The notes: generated by a model not told the origin, from the sequence alone. 64,000 nucleotides of DNA from Paraburkholderia fungorum (GCF_902833645.1 NZ_CADFGE010000001.1:620001-684000); one strand, 5' to 3'. Shown: positions 18,224 to 28,104, counted from the first letter of the stretch. Numbers and translations: made by a program.

Positions 18224-19594
18224 ATGATGAACACCATGAAAGCGCCGAAGTGGACTTTTCCCTGGATCGCGGCGGGTTTAATCGGATTAGGCCTTAGCGC
18301 CTGCAGCTCGTCCGGTACAAATCCGTCAACTAACGCGAGTGCGACCGCGACCGTTCCTTCCGACGAGCAGATCGTTTCGTCCTGGCATTACCTGTATGGG
18401 CGCTATCTGGTGCTGCAACAGGAAAACTACGACATCAATGTCGAGAAGGTTGGCTACAACAAGATCAAGTACAACCCGCTGGGCTCCGCGCAGTTCGTGA
18501 ATCCGAACCTCGACGTGGCCTATCTGGAAGCCTGGCTTGCAGCTGACAAGGATCACGCAGTTATCCTGAACGTTCCGAAAGTCACGGGGCGCTACTACAC
18601 AGCCCAGCTGCTCGACGGCTGGGGCGAAGTCATTACCAACATCAATGAGCGCACCTATCCGGATCACCCGTATGGCAAATTTGCCCTGGTGATCAAGGGC
18701 ACCAATCCGCCGGTGCCGGACGACGCGGTCAAGATCGAATTGCCGTCGGCCAAAGCGAAATTGCTGGCGCGTGTCGAGCTCAAAGGCTCACCGAAGGTTG
18801 CCGTGAACTTGCAGCATCGCTTCACTGTCGACGCGTCGCCCGATACCCAGATCGATCCGCCCTTTCCGGTGCCTTCCTTCACGCCGGCAGCGCCCATTGG
18901 CGGCGAGATCTTCGATCACGTGAGCGAAGCGCTGGCCACCTATCCGGACGCCATGCCGAAGGCGGCCGAATATCAGGCGGCGGCACTCAATGTCGCCAGG
19001 TATGCGAAGAGCAGCGACGCTGCCCGCAAGCGCGTCAACGACGTCGTGAAGGCCAAGGCAATTCCGGCTTTCCTCGCGAACGCCAAGGGTTTCGGCACGC
19101 AGAAGGACGGCTGGTCGGTGACTTATGTGGCCGGCAACTTCGGCAATGACTATGTGGCGCGCGATATCGTCAACTACGGTGGTCTGTGGGCCAACGTGAT
19201 CAGCGAGGCCATCTATTTTGTGGGGCTGAGCGACAGCGACAAGCAACCGCTTGATGGCAGCAAGACCTACGAGATCCGCTTCCCGAAGGGTGAAAAGCCG
19301 GACAGTCATGTCAAGGGCTTCTGGTCGGTGACGTTGTACAGCGTGCCGGACTACCGCGTTGTGCCTAACGCGTTGCATCGTTACAACCTGAACAACGTGT
19401 CCCATCTGAAGGCGAATGCCGATGGCAGCACGAGCATCTGGCTTGCACCGGTAAAGCCGAAAAACGCGCCTCAAAGCAACTGGTTGCCTACGCCGGAAGG
19501 CAAGGGCTTCTCGCTGAACTTCCGTACCTATGTTCCGAAGGACGAGGTTCAGCAGGGTAACTGGTTCCCGGCGCCGATCAAGGCCGTGAATTAA
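18224..19594 (+). CDS. DUF1254/DUF1214 domain lipoprotein
   Basis: 456 residues. The N-terminus is a lipoprotein signal: basic start, hydrophobic core, and lipobox LSAC with the lipidated Cys at about residue 27, followed by a Ser/Thr/Ala-rich linker. The domains are the same as in the divergent neighbour but more diverged: DUF1254 (NPNLDVAYLEAWLAADKDHAVILNVP) and C-terminal DUF1214 (GFWSVTLYSVPDYRVVPN, NWLPTPEGKGFSLNFRTYVP). Probably anchored to a membrane from the periplasmic side. Function unknown. A stable hairpin follows the stop. Confidence 0.87.
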   Translation: MMNTMKAPKWTFPWIAAGLIGLGLSACSSSGTNPSTNASATATVPSDEQIVSSWHYLYGRYLVLQQENYDINVEKVGYNKIKYNPLGSAQFVNPNLDVAYLEAWLAADKDHAVILNVPKVTGRYYTAQLLDGWGEVITNINERTYPDHPYGKFALVIKGTNPPVPDDAVKIELPSAKAKLLARVELKGSPKVAVNLQHRFTVDASPDTQIDPPFPVPSFTPAAPIGGEIFDHVSEALATYPDAMPKAAEYQAAALNVARYAKSSDAARKRVNDVVKAKAIPAFLANAKGFGTQKDGWSVTYVAGNFGNDYVARDIVNYGGLWANVISEAIYFVGLSDSDKQPLDGSKTYEIRFPKGEKPDSHVKGFWSVTLYSVPDYRVVPNALHRYNLNNVSHLKANADGSTSIWLAPVKPKNAPQSNWLPTPEGKGFSLNFRTYVPKDEVQQGNWFPAPIKAVN

Positions 19595-19620
19595 CCGTTA
19601 TCGAAGGTAGCGGCATCGAA

Positions 19621-19659
19621 GGTTCAGTCTGTCCGGGCTTGCTTCGGGCAGACTGAGCC
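19621..19659 (+). terminator. 3' hairpin after the DUF1254 lipoprotein gene
   Basis: Two 15-base arms (19621-19635 and 19645-19659) pair fully with two G-U wobbles around a 9-base loop, 26 bases after the stop codon. There is no T-tract, so it may be a processing or stabilising end rather than a classical terminator. Confidence 0.5.
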
Positions 19660-19996
19660 GGCTACTGTTCAACGCGTCCTGGTTCCCGTAAAGCCCGTGT
19701 GTGCCGGCCGCTTCGGCTCCAATCGCAGTAGTTCTGGTCTCACAGCCGGTGTCCCTGGCTGTCTTCATGTTTGGCCGATCGTCAACTAATATCTTTTGCG
19801 ACCTAATTGCGCCGCAAAAATATATTGGACGTCTTACCGGCCTTCTCGCACTATTCGTCTATTCCCAGCTCCCACCGTGCGCGCTATCGCGAGCCACCGC
19901 TTGCGGGCTATCGGCATGCCGTCGCCGTCTTCGACGGTGCGTTGGCCGGGCTGGGCACAATTCTAATTTTGACGACCCCCATATCTGAGGATACAG
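19660..19996. other. intergenic region upstream of ilvD
   Basis: 337 bases with no supported gene. It includes an AT-rich stretch (about 19785-19830, with AATATCTTTTGCG and AAAATATATTGG) that may hold the ilvD promoter. No attenuator-like leader peptide was evident. Confidence 0.45.
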
Positions 19997-21859
19997 ATGC
20001 CTGACTATCGTTCACGAACCTCGACCCATGGCCGCAACATGGCCGGCGCCCGTGCCTTGTGGCGCGCCACTGGCATGAAGGACGGTGACTTCGGCAAACC
20101 CATTATTGCGGTGGTGAACTCGTTCACGCAGTTCGTGCCGGGCCATGTGCATCTGCGCGACCTGGGCGCGCTGGTGGCGAGCGAAATCGAAGCGGCCGGC
20201 GGCGTGGCGAAAGAGTTCAACACCATCGCGGTGGACGACGGCATCGCCATGGGTCACGGCGGCATGCTGTATTCGCTGCCCTCGCGCGAACTGATCGCCG
20301 ACTCGGTGGAATACATGGTCAACGCGCACTGCGCCGACGCGATGGTCTGCATCTCCAACTGCGACAAGATCACCCCCGGCATGCTGATGGCCGCGATGCG
20401 CCTGAACATCCCGGTCGTTTTTGTTTCCGGCGGTCCGATGGAAGCGGGCAAGGTCAAGTCGCCGACCGATGGCCAGGTGATCGCCAAGATCGACCTGATC
20501 GACGCGATGATCAAGGCGGGTGACTCCAGGGTCAGCGACGCGGAAGTGGCGGAAATCGAGCGCAACGCCTGCCCGACGTGCGGCTCCTGCTCGGGCATGT
20601 TCACGGCGAACTCGATGAACTGCCTGACCGAGGCAATCGGCCTCGCGCTGCCCGGCAACGGCACGATCGTCGCCACGCACGCCTACCGCAAGAGCCTGTT
20701 CGAACAGGCGGGCCGTTTGGTTGTGGATCTGTGCCGCCGCTACTATCAGGAGGAAGACGCATCGGTCCTGCCGCGCAGCATCGCCAACAAGCAGGCATTC
20801 GAGAACGCCATGGCGCTCGACGTGGCCATGGGCGGTTCGACCAACACCGTGTTGCATCTGCTGGCAGCCGCGCAGGAAGGCGGTGTCGATTTCACGATGT
20901 CCGACATCGATCGCATCTCGCGCAAAGTACCGTGCCTGTGCAAAGTGGCGCCTGCCACCGACAAGTACCATATCGAAGACGTGCATCGTGCGGGCGGCAT
21001 CCCCGGCATTCTTGGCGAACTGGCGCGCGCGAATCTGCTCGACCTCTCGTGCAGCAACGTGCATAGCGGCACGCTGGGCGACGCGATCGCCAAATGGGAC
21101 ATCGCCGGCGGCGCGGGTGAAGCCGCGCAGAAACTGTTCCGTGCGGCCCCGGGCGGAATTCCGACCACGGTCGCGTTCAGCCAGGAAGCCACGTTTGCAT
21201 CGCTCGATACTGACCGCAAGACGGGCTGTATCCGCAGCAAGGAAAACGCGTACTCGAAGGACGGCGGCCTCGCCGTGCTGTACGGCAATCTCGCGGAGAA
21301 GGGCTGTATCGTCAAGACCGCGGGCGTTGACGAATCGCAATGGGTTTTCTCCGGGCGCGCGCGCGTTTTCGAGAGCCAGGACGACGCTGTCGAAGCCATT
21401 CTGGGCGACAAGGTCGTAGCGGGCGACGTGGTCGTGATCCGTTACGAAGGCCCCAAGGGCGGCCCCGGCATGCAGGAAATGCTGTACCCCACGTCGTATC
21501 TGAAATCCAAGGGCCTGGGCAAGACCTGCGCATTGTTCACCGACGGCCGTTTCTCGGGTGGTTCGTCGGGGCTCGTGATCGGGCATGCATCGCCGGAAGC
21601 AGCCGAAGGCGGCACGATCGGTCTGGTGGAAGAGGGCGATGTGATCGAGATCGACATTCCGAACCGCAAGATGCACCTGGTGGTATCGGACGCGGAACTG
21701 GCGCGCCGTCGCGAAGCCATGGAGGCACGCGGCGACAAGGCGTGGCTGCCGGCGAATCGTGAGCGCGTGGTGTCGCAAGCGTTGCAGGCGTATGCCGCGC
21801 TGGCGACCTCGGCTGACCGTGGCGCGGTGCGGGACATCTCGCAACTCAAGCGCAAGTAA
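19997..21859 (+). CDS. ilvD: dihydroxy-acid dehydratase
   Basis: 620-residue Fe-S dehydratase that converts 2,3-dihydroxy-isovalerate and -methylvalerate to the 2-keto acids of valine and isoleucine synthesis, in the cytoplasm. Cluster cysteines are visible in [11 protein letters not shown] (about residue 122) and [11 protein letters not shown] (about 190-197), with the C-terminal signature [14 protein letters not shown]. The length matches the longer E. coli-type enzyme (616) rather than the shorter type of about 560. TGAGGATACAG precedes the ATG. It stands alone with its own terminator. Confidence 0.96.
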   Translation: MPDYRSRTSTHGRNMAGARALWRATGMKDGDFGKPIIAVVNSFTQFVPGHVHLRDLGALVASEIEAAGGVAKEFNTIAVDDGIAMGHGGMLYSLPSRELIADSVEYMVNAHCADAMVCISNCDKITPGMLMAAMRLNIPVVFVSGGPMEAGKVKSPTDGQVIAKIDLIDAMIKAGDSRVSDAEVAEIERNACPTCGSCSGMFTANSMNCLTEAIGLALPGNGTIVATHAYRKSLFEQAGRLVVDLCRRYYQEEDASVLPRSIANKQAFENAMALDVAMGGSTNTVLHLLAAAQEGGVDFTMSDIDRISRKVPCLCKVAPATDKYHIEDVHRAGGIPGILGELARANLLDLSCSNVHSGTLGDAIAKWDIAGGAGEAAQKLFRAAPGGIPTTVAFSQEATFASLDTDRKTGCIRSKENAYSKDGGLAVLYGNLAEKGCIVKTAGVDESQWVFSGRARVFESQDDAVEAILGDKVVAGDVVVIRYEGPKGGPGMQEMLYPTSYLKSKGLGKTCALFTDGRFSGGSSGLVIGHASPEAAEGGTIGLVEEGDVIEIDIPNRKMHLVVSDAELARRREAMEARGDKAWLPANRERVVSQALQAYAALATSADRGAVRDISQLKRK

Positions 21860-21897
21860 AGGGCAAGTGAAGGGCAAGTGAGGCGCAAGTGAAGTGA
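21849..21897 (+). repeat. short tandem repeats spanning the end of ilvD
   Basis: Four imperfect copies of a 9-10 base unit like GGCAAGTGA run across and past the ilvD stop, each containing a further TAA or TGA. It could be slippage-derived; the repeated stops act as back-up terminators of translation. Confidence 0.5.
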
Positions 21898-21898
21898 A

Positions 21899-21930
21899 AC
21901 GGCCCTGCCGCCGCGAGGCGTCAGGGCCGT
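21899..21930 (+). terminator. hairpin terminator of ilvD
   Basis: Arms ACGGCCCTG and CAGGGCCGT form a perfect 9-bp stem 39 bases past the ilvD stop, followed by a T-rich but interrupted tract (TTCTATGTCTT). Confidence 0.65.
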
Positions 21931-22105
21931 TCTATGTCTTCGCGTCGTTGACGGATTGGGGGCGGTGCGTTTGTCGGCGCGCGCATCGCACAACCGTCGA
22001 TGTTTCTTGCGGGCGCACGGGATCCCTTTGCGAACCGGCTGCGCGGCTTCCTGCGAACAATCAACGCCGCAGGCTAGCCGCCGGCGGATGATGCTCGATC
22101 GACGC

Positions 22106-22675
22106 TCAGGCGAAGAGCTTCAGATGTTCGGCCAGTATGATGCTGCCGATTCCGATTAGCACGACGCCGCCCGCCATCTCCGCGCGTCTGCCCGCAACAT
22201 GGCCGATGACACGGCCGAGCATGACGCCGATCGTGACCATCGCCATGGTGGCGAGGCCGATCGCGGCGGCTGTCGAATAAATGTTGACGTCGACAAAGGC
22301 GAGGCCCGCACCGACCGCCATCGCATCGATGCTGGTGGCGAAGCCCGTCAATGCCAGCAGCCAGAACGAATGGGCCACTGGTTTCTTCTCCTCAACGTCT
22401 TGAGCGGCAAAGCCGTTCATGATCATGCGGGCGCCGAGCACGAACAGCAGCGTAAACGCGATCCAGTGATCCCACGCGGAAACGTATTGGGCGGCTGCTT
22501 TGCCCAGAAACCATCCGACCAACGGGGTTAGCGCCTCGATGACGCCGAAGATAAGTCCTGTCCTCAGTGCTTCGCGCCAGTGTGGCCGATTGAGCGCGGC
22601 GCCTTTGCCGATTGCGGCTGCAAAGGCGTCGGTAGACATGGCGAAAGCGAGGAAGAGCGTGGCGACAGGATTCAT
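22106..22675 (-). CDS. mntP: manganese efflux pump MntP
   Basis: 189 residues, six membrane helices, standard MntP length. The repeated half-motifs with conserved acidic residues are clear: [13 protein letters not shown] in the first half and [17 protein letters not shown] in the second. MntP exports Mn(II) across the inner membrane. The long leader contains a yybP-ykoY Mn riboswitch, so expression should rise with manganese. The ATG at 22675 has no obvious purine-rich ribosome site; translation may depend on the leader fold. Divergent from a second Mn exporter with its own riboswitch. Confidence 0.93.
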   Translation of the reverse strand: MNPVATLFLAFAMSTDAFAAAIGKGAALNRPHWREALRTGLIFGVIEALTPLVGWFLGKAAAQYVSAWDHWIAFTLLFVLGARMIMNGFAAQDVEEKKPVAHSFWLLALTGFATSIDAMAVGAGLAFVDVNIYSTAAAIGLATMAMVTIGVMLGRVIGHVAGRRAEMAGGVVLIGIGSIILAEHLKLFA

Positions 22676-22744
22676 GGAAGGAGAGGCTCAAGGTCGGGCG
22701 GAAAACCGCGACACACCGCCGCGCCCGACCGGTCGCGTGGTGTG

Positions 22745-22845
22745 TCGATGGTCTTGCCAACCAAATGGCTACCTGCACCACGGTCTGTGCGACCGAGAAT
22801 GTTGACGCAGGCGCTTCTGGGTAGAAGCCGGCTACTCCCCAAAGA
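22745..22845 (-). promoter_or_regulatory. yybP-ykoY (manganese) riboswitch of mntP
   Basis: Read on the minus strand, this has the conserved yybP-ykoY elements in order: GGGGAGTAGCC (22830-22840), GTCAACAT, and GGCAAGACC (22750-22758). After it, CGACACACC pairs with GGTGTGTCG (about 22709-22749) as an expression platform and is followed by a GGTTTT stretch, about 30 bases before the mntP start. The aptamer class binds Mn(II). Confidence 0.85.
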
Positions 22846-22950
22846 CAGGGGCGAGCATATCACGATAGAAAGGCTTTGGTAATAATCGCCGCAAGCTTTT
22901 CGGCATGGCGACTTGCTCATGTACTACACGGCACGATAGAATCGCGCCTG

Positions 22951-23064
22951 CTCATTGGGGAGTAGCCGCCTCGAACGCGATGTTCGAGGGCGCATGTCAA
23001 CATACTTGGCGAGTCGCAAGACCCGCTATGGCGTGCGCAGCTAAATGCCTGGCAAGACCGATGA
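22951..23064 (+). promoter_or_regulatory. yybP-ykoY (manganese) riboswitch of the GDT1-family exporter
   Basis: The plus-strand copy has the same ordered motifs: TTGGGGAGTAGCCGCC (22956-22970), ATGTCAACATACTTGGC (22994-23010), and TGGCAAGACCGATGACA (23050-23066). It is followed by an expression-platform hairpin in which CGCATTCCG (about 23067) pairs with CGGAATGCG (about 23090). The gene start lies 40-50 bases further on. Confidence 0.88.
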
Positions 23065-23141
23065 CACGCATTCCGACCTAACCGGGTCGCCGGAATGCGC
23101 GTCATCGCGTGCTTTCAGCGCGGCCCGGGTACAACAACCCC

Positions 23142-23732
23142 ATGCAATCCTTCCTCGTCTCGACCAGTGTGGTCGGTCTCGCTGAAATCGGCGACAAGAC
23201 TCAACTGCTGTCCCTGGTACTGGCTGCGCGCTATCGCAAGCCGATCCCCATCGTCCTCGGTGTACTTGCTGCAACGCTCATCAACCATGCGGCATCGGGC
23301 GCGCTCGGGGCATGGCTCGCGAGCGTTCTGAGTCCGGGGATTCTGAACTGGGCGGTGGTCGCGTCGTTCGCTGTCATGGCGGTGTGGATTCTCGTTCCGG
23401 ACAAGCTGGACGACGCCGACGCGGTATTGACGAAGAATTCGATGGGCGTCTTCGGCACAACGGCCGTGACATTCTTTCTGGCCGAAATGGGCGACAAGAC
23501 TCAAATCGTGACCATCGCGCTCGCTGCGCGCTTTCACGAGTTCTTTGGGGTTGTCGCGGGGACGACGCTGGGCATGATGCTGGCGAATGTGCCGGTCATC
23601 TATCTCGGACACAAGTTCGCCGACCGCTTGCCGACGAAGGCCGTTCACATTCTTGCCGCCATTATCTTTGTCGTGCTCGGTGGGCTTGCTTTGAGAACGG
23701 CGCTCTATCCGACGGCACATCCGCTGTTCTGA
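23142..23732 (+). CDS. mneA: TMEM165/GDT1 (UPF0016) family Mn exporter
   Basis: 196-residue membrane protein built of two homologous halves, each with the family signature: EIGDKTQLL (about residue 15) and EMGDKTQIV (about residue 120). About six helices. Bacterial members export Mn(II), possibly with Ca(II) exchange. The ATG at 23142 is preferred over the GTG at 23109 because the family N-terminus begins at the first helix; neither has a good ribosome site, fitting control by the upstream riboswitch. The gene symbol follows the Vibrio MneA exporter and is by family only. Confidence 0.88.
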   Translation: MQSFLVSTSVVGLAEIGDKTQLLSLVLAARYRKPIPIVLGVLAATLINHAASGALGAWLASVLSPGILNWAVVASFAVMAVWILVPDKLDDADAVLTKNSMGVFGTTAVTFFLAEMGDKTQIVTIALAARFHEFFGVVAGTTLGMMLANVPVIYLGHKFADRLPTKAVHILAAIIFVVLGGLALRTALYPTAHPLF

Positions 23733-23738
23733 TTCGCC

Positions 23739-24404
23739 TTACGTGCGACCCGGCTTCGATCGGCGCGAGCGTCCGTGCGATTGCGACTGCGCTTGAGTGC
23801 CGGGTTGCGTGTCCAGCGTGGCAAGCAGGTGCTGACGTCCCTCGTCGAGAATCTCATCCGCGAGCGCTGGGTCGGTGTCCGCGACAGCACGCGAAAGCAG
23901 CAGCGTACCGACCATCTGGCTGAACACAGCGATTGCCTTTCTGCGACTGCCTTCGCTCACGCCCTCTCTCTCTTCGATGACCTTGGCGAACAGTTCGAGG
24001 TTCGTCGCGAGCCCTTGCGCGTAAGAGCCGCGTGCTCCGTCGCCGAACCGGCGGGCGTCGCCTACAAAACCCGATAACGGGCACCCGGCTTCGATATTTT
24101 CGCGATGCTCGGGGGACAAATACCACTGGATGTTTTGCTTTACCGGGTCGGCGTCAGTCGATCTGGAGCTTGCAAACTGGGCGGCAAAAGCCTCTTCCCC
24201 TTCCTCTATCGCCTTTTCCATCACGGCGGCGACCAGGGCGTCTTTTGATTTGAAGTGGTTGTAGAAACCGCCCTGCGTGAAGCCCGCCGCCTTCATCAAT
24301 TCGGCGAGCCCGACCGCATCGACACCGCGCTCACGAAACAGCTTCTCGGCGGCGGCCACGATCGCGTGCCGGTTTTCAGCCGCCTGTTGTCTGGAAACAC
24401 CCAC
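23739..24404 (-). CDS. TetR/AcrR family transcriptional regulator
   Basis: 221 residues. The N-terminal TetR HTH is clear: IVAAAEKLFRERGVDAVGLAELMKA, then FTQGGFYNHFKSKDALV cut as GFYNHFKSKD. The C-terminal ligand domain contains CPLSGFVGDARR and a polar tail. The start chosen is the GTG at 24404, 6 bases after AAGGGAG. It is divergent from an SDR gene; two copies of an 18-base palindrome lie between them and are its probable operators, so it likely represses both genes and is released by a ligand related to the SDR substrate. Confidence 0.9.
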   Translation of the reverse strand: MGVSRQQAAENRHAIVAAAEKLFRERGVDAVGLAELMKAAGFTQGGFYNHFKSKDALVAAVMEKAIEEGEEAFAAQFASSRSTDADPVKQNIQWYLSPEHRENIEAGCPLSGFVGDARRFGDGARGSYAQGLATNLELFAKVIEEREGVSEGSRRKAIAVFSQMVGTLLLSRAVADTDPALADEILDEGRQHLLATLDTQPGTQAQSQSHGRSRRSKPGRT

Positions 24405-24453
24405 TCTCACTCCCTTCGGCCGACCTCGGCCCAATCGCATCCATCGAAAAATA

Positions 24454-24471
24454 CAATGTCGATCACCATTG
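24454..24471. promoter_or_regulatory. candidate TetR operator 1
   Basis: CAATG and CATTG flank 8 bases (TCGATCAC). It is 50 bases upstream of the TetR start and repeats nearly exactly 56 bases further on. Confidence 0.65.
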
Positions 24472-24509
24472 ACATCGCCGAAACGGACGACCACAATCCA
24501 TCGCAATGA

Positions 24510-24527
24510 CAATGTCACTCACCATTG
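24510..24527. promoter_or_regulatory. candidate TetR operator 2
   Basis: CAATG-TCACTCAC-CATTG, 16 of 18 bases the same as operator 1. Here the symmetry extends to GACAATG/CATTGTC (24508-24529). The two sites suit cooperative repression of the divergent promoters. Confidence 0.68.
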
Positions 24528-24706
24528 TCTTGAGTATAGCCTTCTTTGCCGGAACGTCCAGGCCGGTGAGGTGCAAGGGAAGCGACCCAGGCCGAATCCG
24601 CGAGCGACCTGCCGATGTTTGGCGAACGGTTCCTTGCCTGAACGCATCAGCCTTACCTGCCGCGACATCAACTTCAACTGCGAATGCAACATCACAGGAA
24701 ACGATC

Positions 24707-25462
24707 ATGAAACTCACTGGAAATACGATCTTCATCACGGGCGGCGGTTCGGGCATTGGCCGTGGATTGGCCGAGGCGCTCCATAAGCGCGGCAACAAGG
24801 TCATTATCAGCGGTCGGCGGCGCGGCCATCTCGACGAGGTGGTAGCGGCGAATCCCGGCATGGCGGCAATCGAACTCGACATTACCGACCCGGCCAGCAT
24901 CGAGAAGGTAGCGGCGCAACTGATCGCGGACTATCCCGACCTCAACGTGCTGATCAACAACGCCGGGATCATGCTGCCAGACCAGGCGGCCGGTCACATC
25001 GACGACGCGCTGCTGGTGTCCACCATCACGACGAACCTCATGGGACCGATCCGCATGACGTCGGCGCTGATCGACCATCTGAAGACCAGAAACGATGCTG
25101 TCGTTGCCTATACCAGTTCGGTTCTGGCATTCGTGCCGCTGGCGATGACGGCAGTGTATTCGTCGACCAAGGCGGCACTGCATTCGTACATTCTTTCGCA
25201 ACGCTTCATGCTGAGGAATACGAAAGTTAAGGTACTTGAAATCGCGCCGCCTTGGGTGCGCACAGACCTGATGAACAGCCGCGAAGCCGAACAGGCAATG
25301 CCGCTCGAACCCTTCATCGACGAAACGATCGCTGTGCTCGGAACGGATGTGGATGAGGTTCTGGTTGAAGGTGCGAAGCAGTTCCGTGGGAATCCGGGGC
25401 CCGGCGAACATGCATTCGTGAATGGCCTGAATGCGCAGATGGTGGAAGTGTTCGGCGGGTGA
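24707..25462 (+). CDS. SDR family oxidoreductase, DltE-like
   Basis: 251-residue short-chain dehydrogenase. NAD(P) loop TGGGSGIGRGLA at residues 10-21, NNAG near 83, catalytic Ser in TSSVLAFVP and the Tyr/Lys pair in YSSTKAAL (about 150-154). Sequence style (LKTRNDAVVAYTSSVLAFVPL) matches the DltE-type subgroup often paired with TetR regulators. The ATG at 24707 follows AGGAAACGATC; the open frame extends back to 24506 only by chance through the operator region. Substrate unknown. Confidence 0.9.
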   Translation: MKLTGNTIFITGGGSGIGRGLAEALHKRGNKVIISGRRRGHLDEVVAANPGMAAIELDITDPASIEKVAAQLIADYPDLNVLINNAGIMLPDQAAGHIDDALLVSTITTNLMGPIRMTSALIDHLKTRNDAVVAYTSSVLAFVPLAMTAVYSSTKAALHSYILSQRFMLRNTKVKVLEIAPPWVRTDLMNSREAEQAMPLEPFIDETIAVLGTDVDEVLVEGAKQFRGNPGPGEHAFVNGLNAQMVEVFGG

Positions 25463-25584
25463 AGGGCTGCTTGCCGGATAGGGGACGGGGCGTGACTGCG
25501 GTTTCGCTTCTTACCGCTCCTTATCCTTTAGGCCAAATCAAACATTTGGCTTGCAAGGTTGAAGGCAATCCACTTGGCGTGACT

Positions 25585-25763
25585 TATAATCACCAAGTCG
25601 TCGGGATACACCCGACGATCAGGTTTGACAGCCTGTAGTCAGAAACCGCACACCCGCTCAGGCGGGGCGTGCGTCTACCTCTGCACGTCTATATTCCAAT
25701 GGGCGGGCCTTGGTAGGGGAGCCGCAAGGCTCGCCGGCATGTTTCTGACCCGGTCTGTCAACC
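25585..25763 (+). ncRNA. structured C4-antisense-like RNA (phage-type leader) with -10 box
   Basis: A TATAAT box (25585-25590) is followed by a compact folded RNA. Elements seen: hairpin TCGTCGGG/CCCGACGA (25598-25618); a long-range two-part closing helix, TTGACAG (25625-25631) with CTGTCAA (25755-25761) and GTCAGAAAC (25638-25646) with GTTTCTGAC (25741-25749); inside it a GC hairpin CCCGC-tcag-GCGGG (25652-25665) and a hairpin GAGCC-GCAA-GGCTC with a GNRA loop (25719-25732). A closing helix around GC-rich hairpins resembles the C4 antisense RNA family of P1/P4-type phages. The fold is seen; the family name is from memory. A 75-codon frame across it is an artefact. Confidence 0.6.
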
Positions 25764-25835
25764 CTACTTCGTGCCCGCTCACCCACGTTTCCAGCGAGTG
25801 TCGGGCGATCCGAGAAGTAATAGGGAGATCGCGCC

Positions 25836-26306
25836 ATGAGCAAGTCCACTAAAAAACAACCCGCTTCACGTCCACCTGTCGACGCACTCCAGTACGAAAA
25901 GCTTGCGCTATCGGCATTCGATTTATGTAACCGGCACCTGGATCAACTGAATACCTTGATTACACTTGCGTCATCGATATGTAGGAATCCTCCCATTACA
26001 CTTGAGGAAAGACGACGCCGTCAGACACTCCTTGAATTGCTGGTGGATACGTCGGAGCGGTATCAACAGGAACTCCAGTGTGACCGTGAGTTATACCAGG
26101 TGATTGCGCTCGATGCAAAGGGCGTGCCGCAAAGCCGCATCACCGCTCGTCATGCGGCGACCCTGCTTGCGGAAGAGGTAATGCAGCGAGGTGGGGAATC
26201 GCTTGCGACTGAAAATGCACCATTGGAGGAAAACGGGTCGGCAGAAGATGCCGCGGCGTTGAGCGCTGAGGGCGCGGCAGAACAAGCGGTTGTCGCGGTT
26301 AGCTAG
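25836..26306 (+). CDS. conserved-looking hypothetical protein downstream of C4-like RNA
   Basis: 156 residues with a good ribosome site (AGGGAGATCGCGCC). I do not recognise it. It begins with a basic Lys-rich stretch, is mainly helical and charged through residue 115 (LEERRRRQTLLELLVDTSERYQQEL), and ends in an acidic Ala-rich tail. There are no membrane helices. Position 70 bases after a phage-type structured RNA suggests a mobile-element islet, with the RNA as leader or regulator of this gene. GC content is somewhat lower than in its neighbours. Confidence 0.75.
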   Translation: MSKSTKKQPASRPPVDALQYEKLALSAFDLCNRHLDQLNTLITLASSICRNPPITLEERRRRQTLLELLVDTSERYQQELQCDRELYQVIALDAKGVPQSRITARHAATLLAEEVMQRGGESLATENAPLEENGSAEDAAALSAEGAAEQAVVAVS

Positions 26307-26477
26307 GTAAATCGAAAAAATCGGTGAGTGGCGGGTGGCCGTCCTGACCCTTCGGGGATGAGTGTACGGAGATAGTTTCGTCAGTCTCGATGCACTCACC
26401 GGCCTGCCGCCGTGCCCGGAGCCTATCTTGTCATCGAAGGCGTGCGCGTCGATGCGCAGTGATCTAGCTGCCATGGA

Positions 26478-27755
<1,278 letters not shown>

Positions 27756-27763
27756 TTCTGACT

Positions 27764-28039
27764 CTATTTGAAATAGCTGTGAACGACTTCGATGAGTTGT
27801 TCCGTCGCGCTAGCGCCATCCTCCTCGCCGCTTTCCGCGTCGACGAGGTGATTCCTGATGTGGTCTTCCAGCACGACCGCGAGAAGACCGTTCATAGCCC
27901 CGCGACAACTTGTGATCCGTTGCAGCACGTCCGCGCAGCCGTGCTCTTCCTCGAGCGCCCGCTCGATGGCTTCGACCTGTCCCTTGATGCGGCGGACCCG
28001 ATTAAGTAGCTTCTGTTTTTCCTGAATCGTGTGACTCAT
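27764..28039 (-). CDS. dmeR: RcnR/CsoR family metal-responsive repressor
   Basis: 91-residue all-helical CsoR/RcnR-family repressor. The Ni/Co-type ligand set H3, C35, H60 and H64 is complete, which is the RcnR fingerprint rather than the Cu (C-H-C) or formaldehyde set. It binds DNA without metal and releases on Ni(II)/Co(II). GGAGAG precedes the ATG. Two G-tract palindromes lie directly upstream. Immediately downstream is dmeF. Confidence 0.9.
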   Translation of the reverse strand: MSHTIQEKQKLLNRVRRIKGQVEAIERALEEEHGCADVLQRITSCRGAMNGLLAVVLEDHIRNHLVDAESGEEDGASATEQLIEVVHSYFK

Positions 28040-28050
28040 GCGCTCTCCAG

Positions 28051-28067
28051 ATACCCCTAGGGGGTAT
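28051..28067. promoter_or_regulatory. RcnR/DmeR operator 1
   Basis: ATACCCC-TAG-GGGGTAT, perfect 7-bp arms, 12 bases before the dmeR start. C/G-tract palindromes of this kind are the known target of RcnR/FrmR/InrS-type repressors. Confidence 0.78.
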
Positions 28068-28087
28068 GTAATTGCACGAAGTCTACC

Positions 28088-28104
28088 ATAGGGGGAGGGG
28101 GTAT
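28088..28104. promoter_or_regulatory. RcnR/DmeR operator 2 (degenerate)
   Basis: ATAGGGGGAGGGGGTAT has the same 17-base length as operator 1 and an identical right half, centred 37 bases away. The left half is not symmetric. Likely second contact site for repressor wrapping. Confidence 0.55.

Noticed and set aside
20012..21877. 621-codon open frame on the minus strand
   Set aside because: It is the antisense of ilvD, Arg/His-rich with no known domain; the plus-strand gene is unmistakable.
25625..25852. 75-codon frame across the structured RNA
   Set aside because: No ribosome site, overlaps the start of the downstream gene, and the DNA is better explained as a folded RNA.
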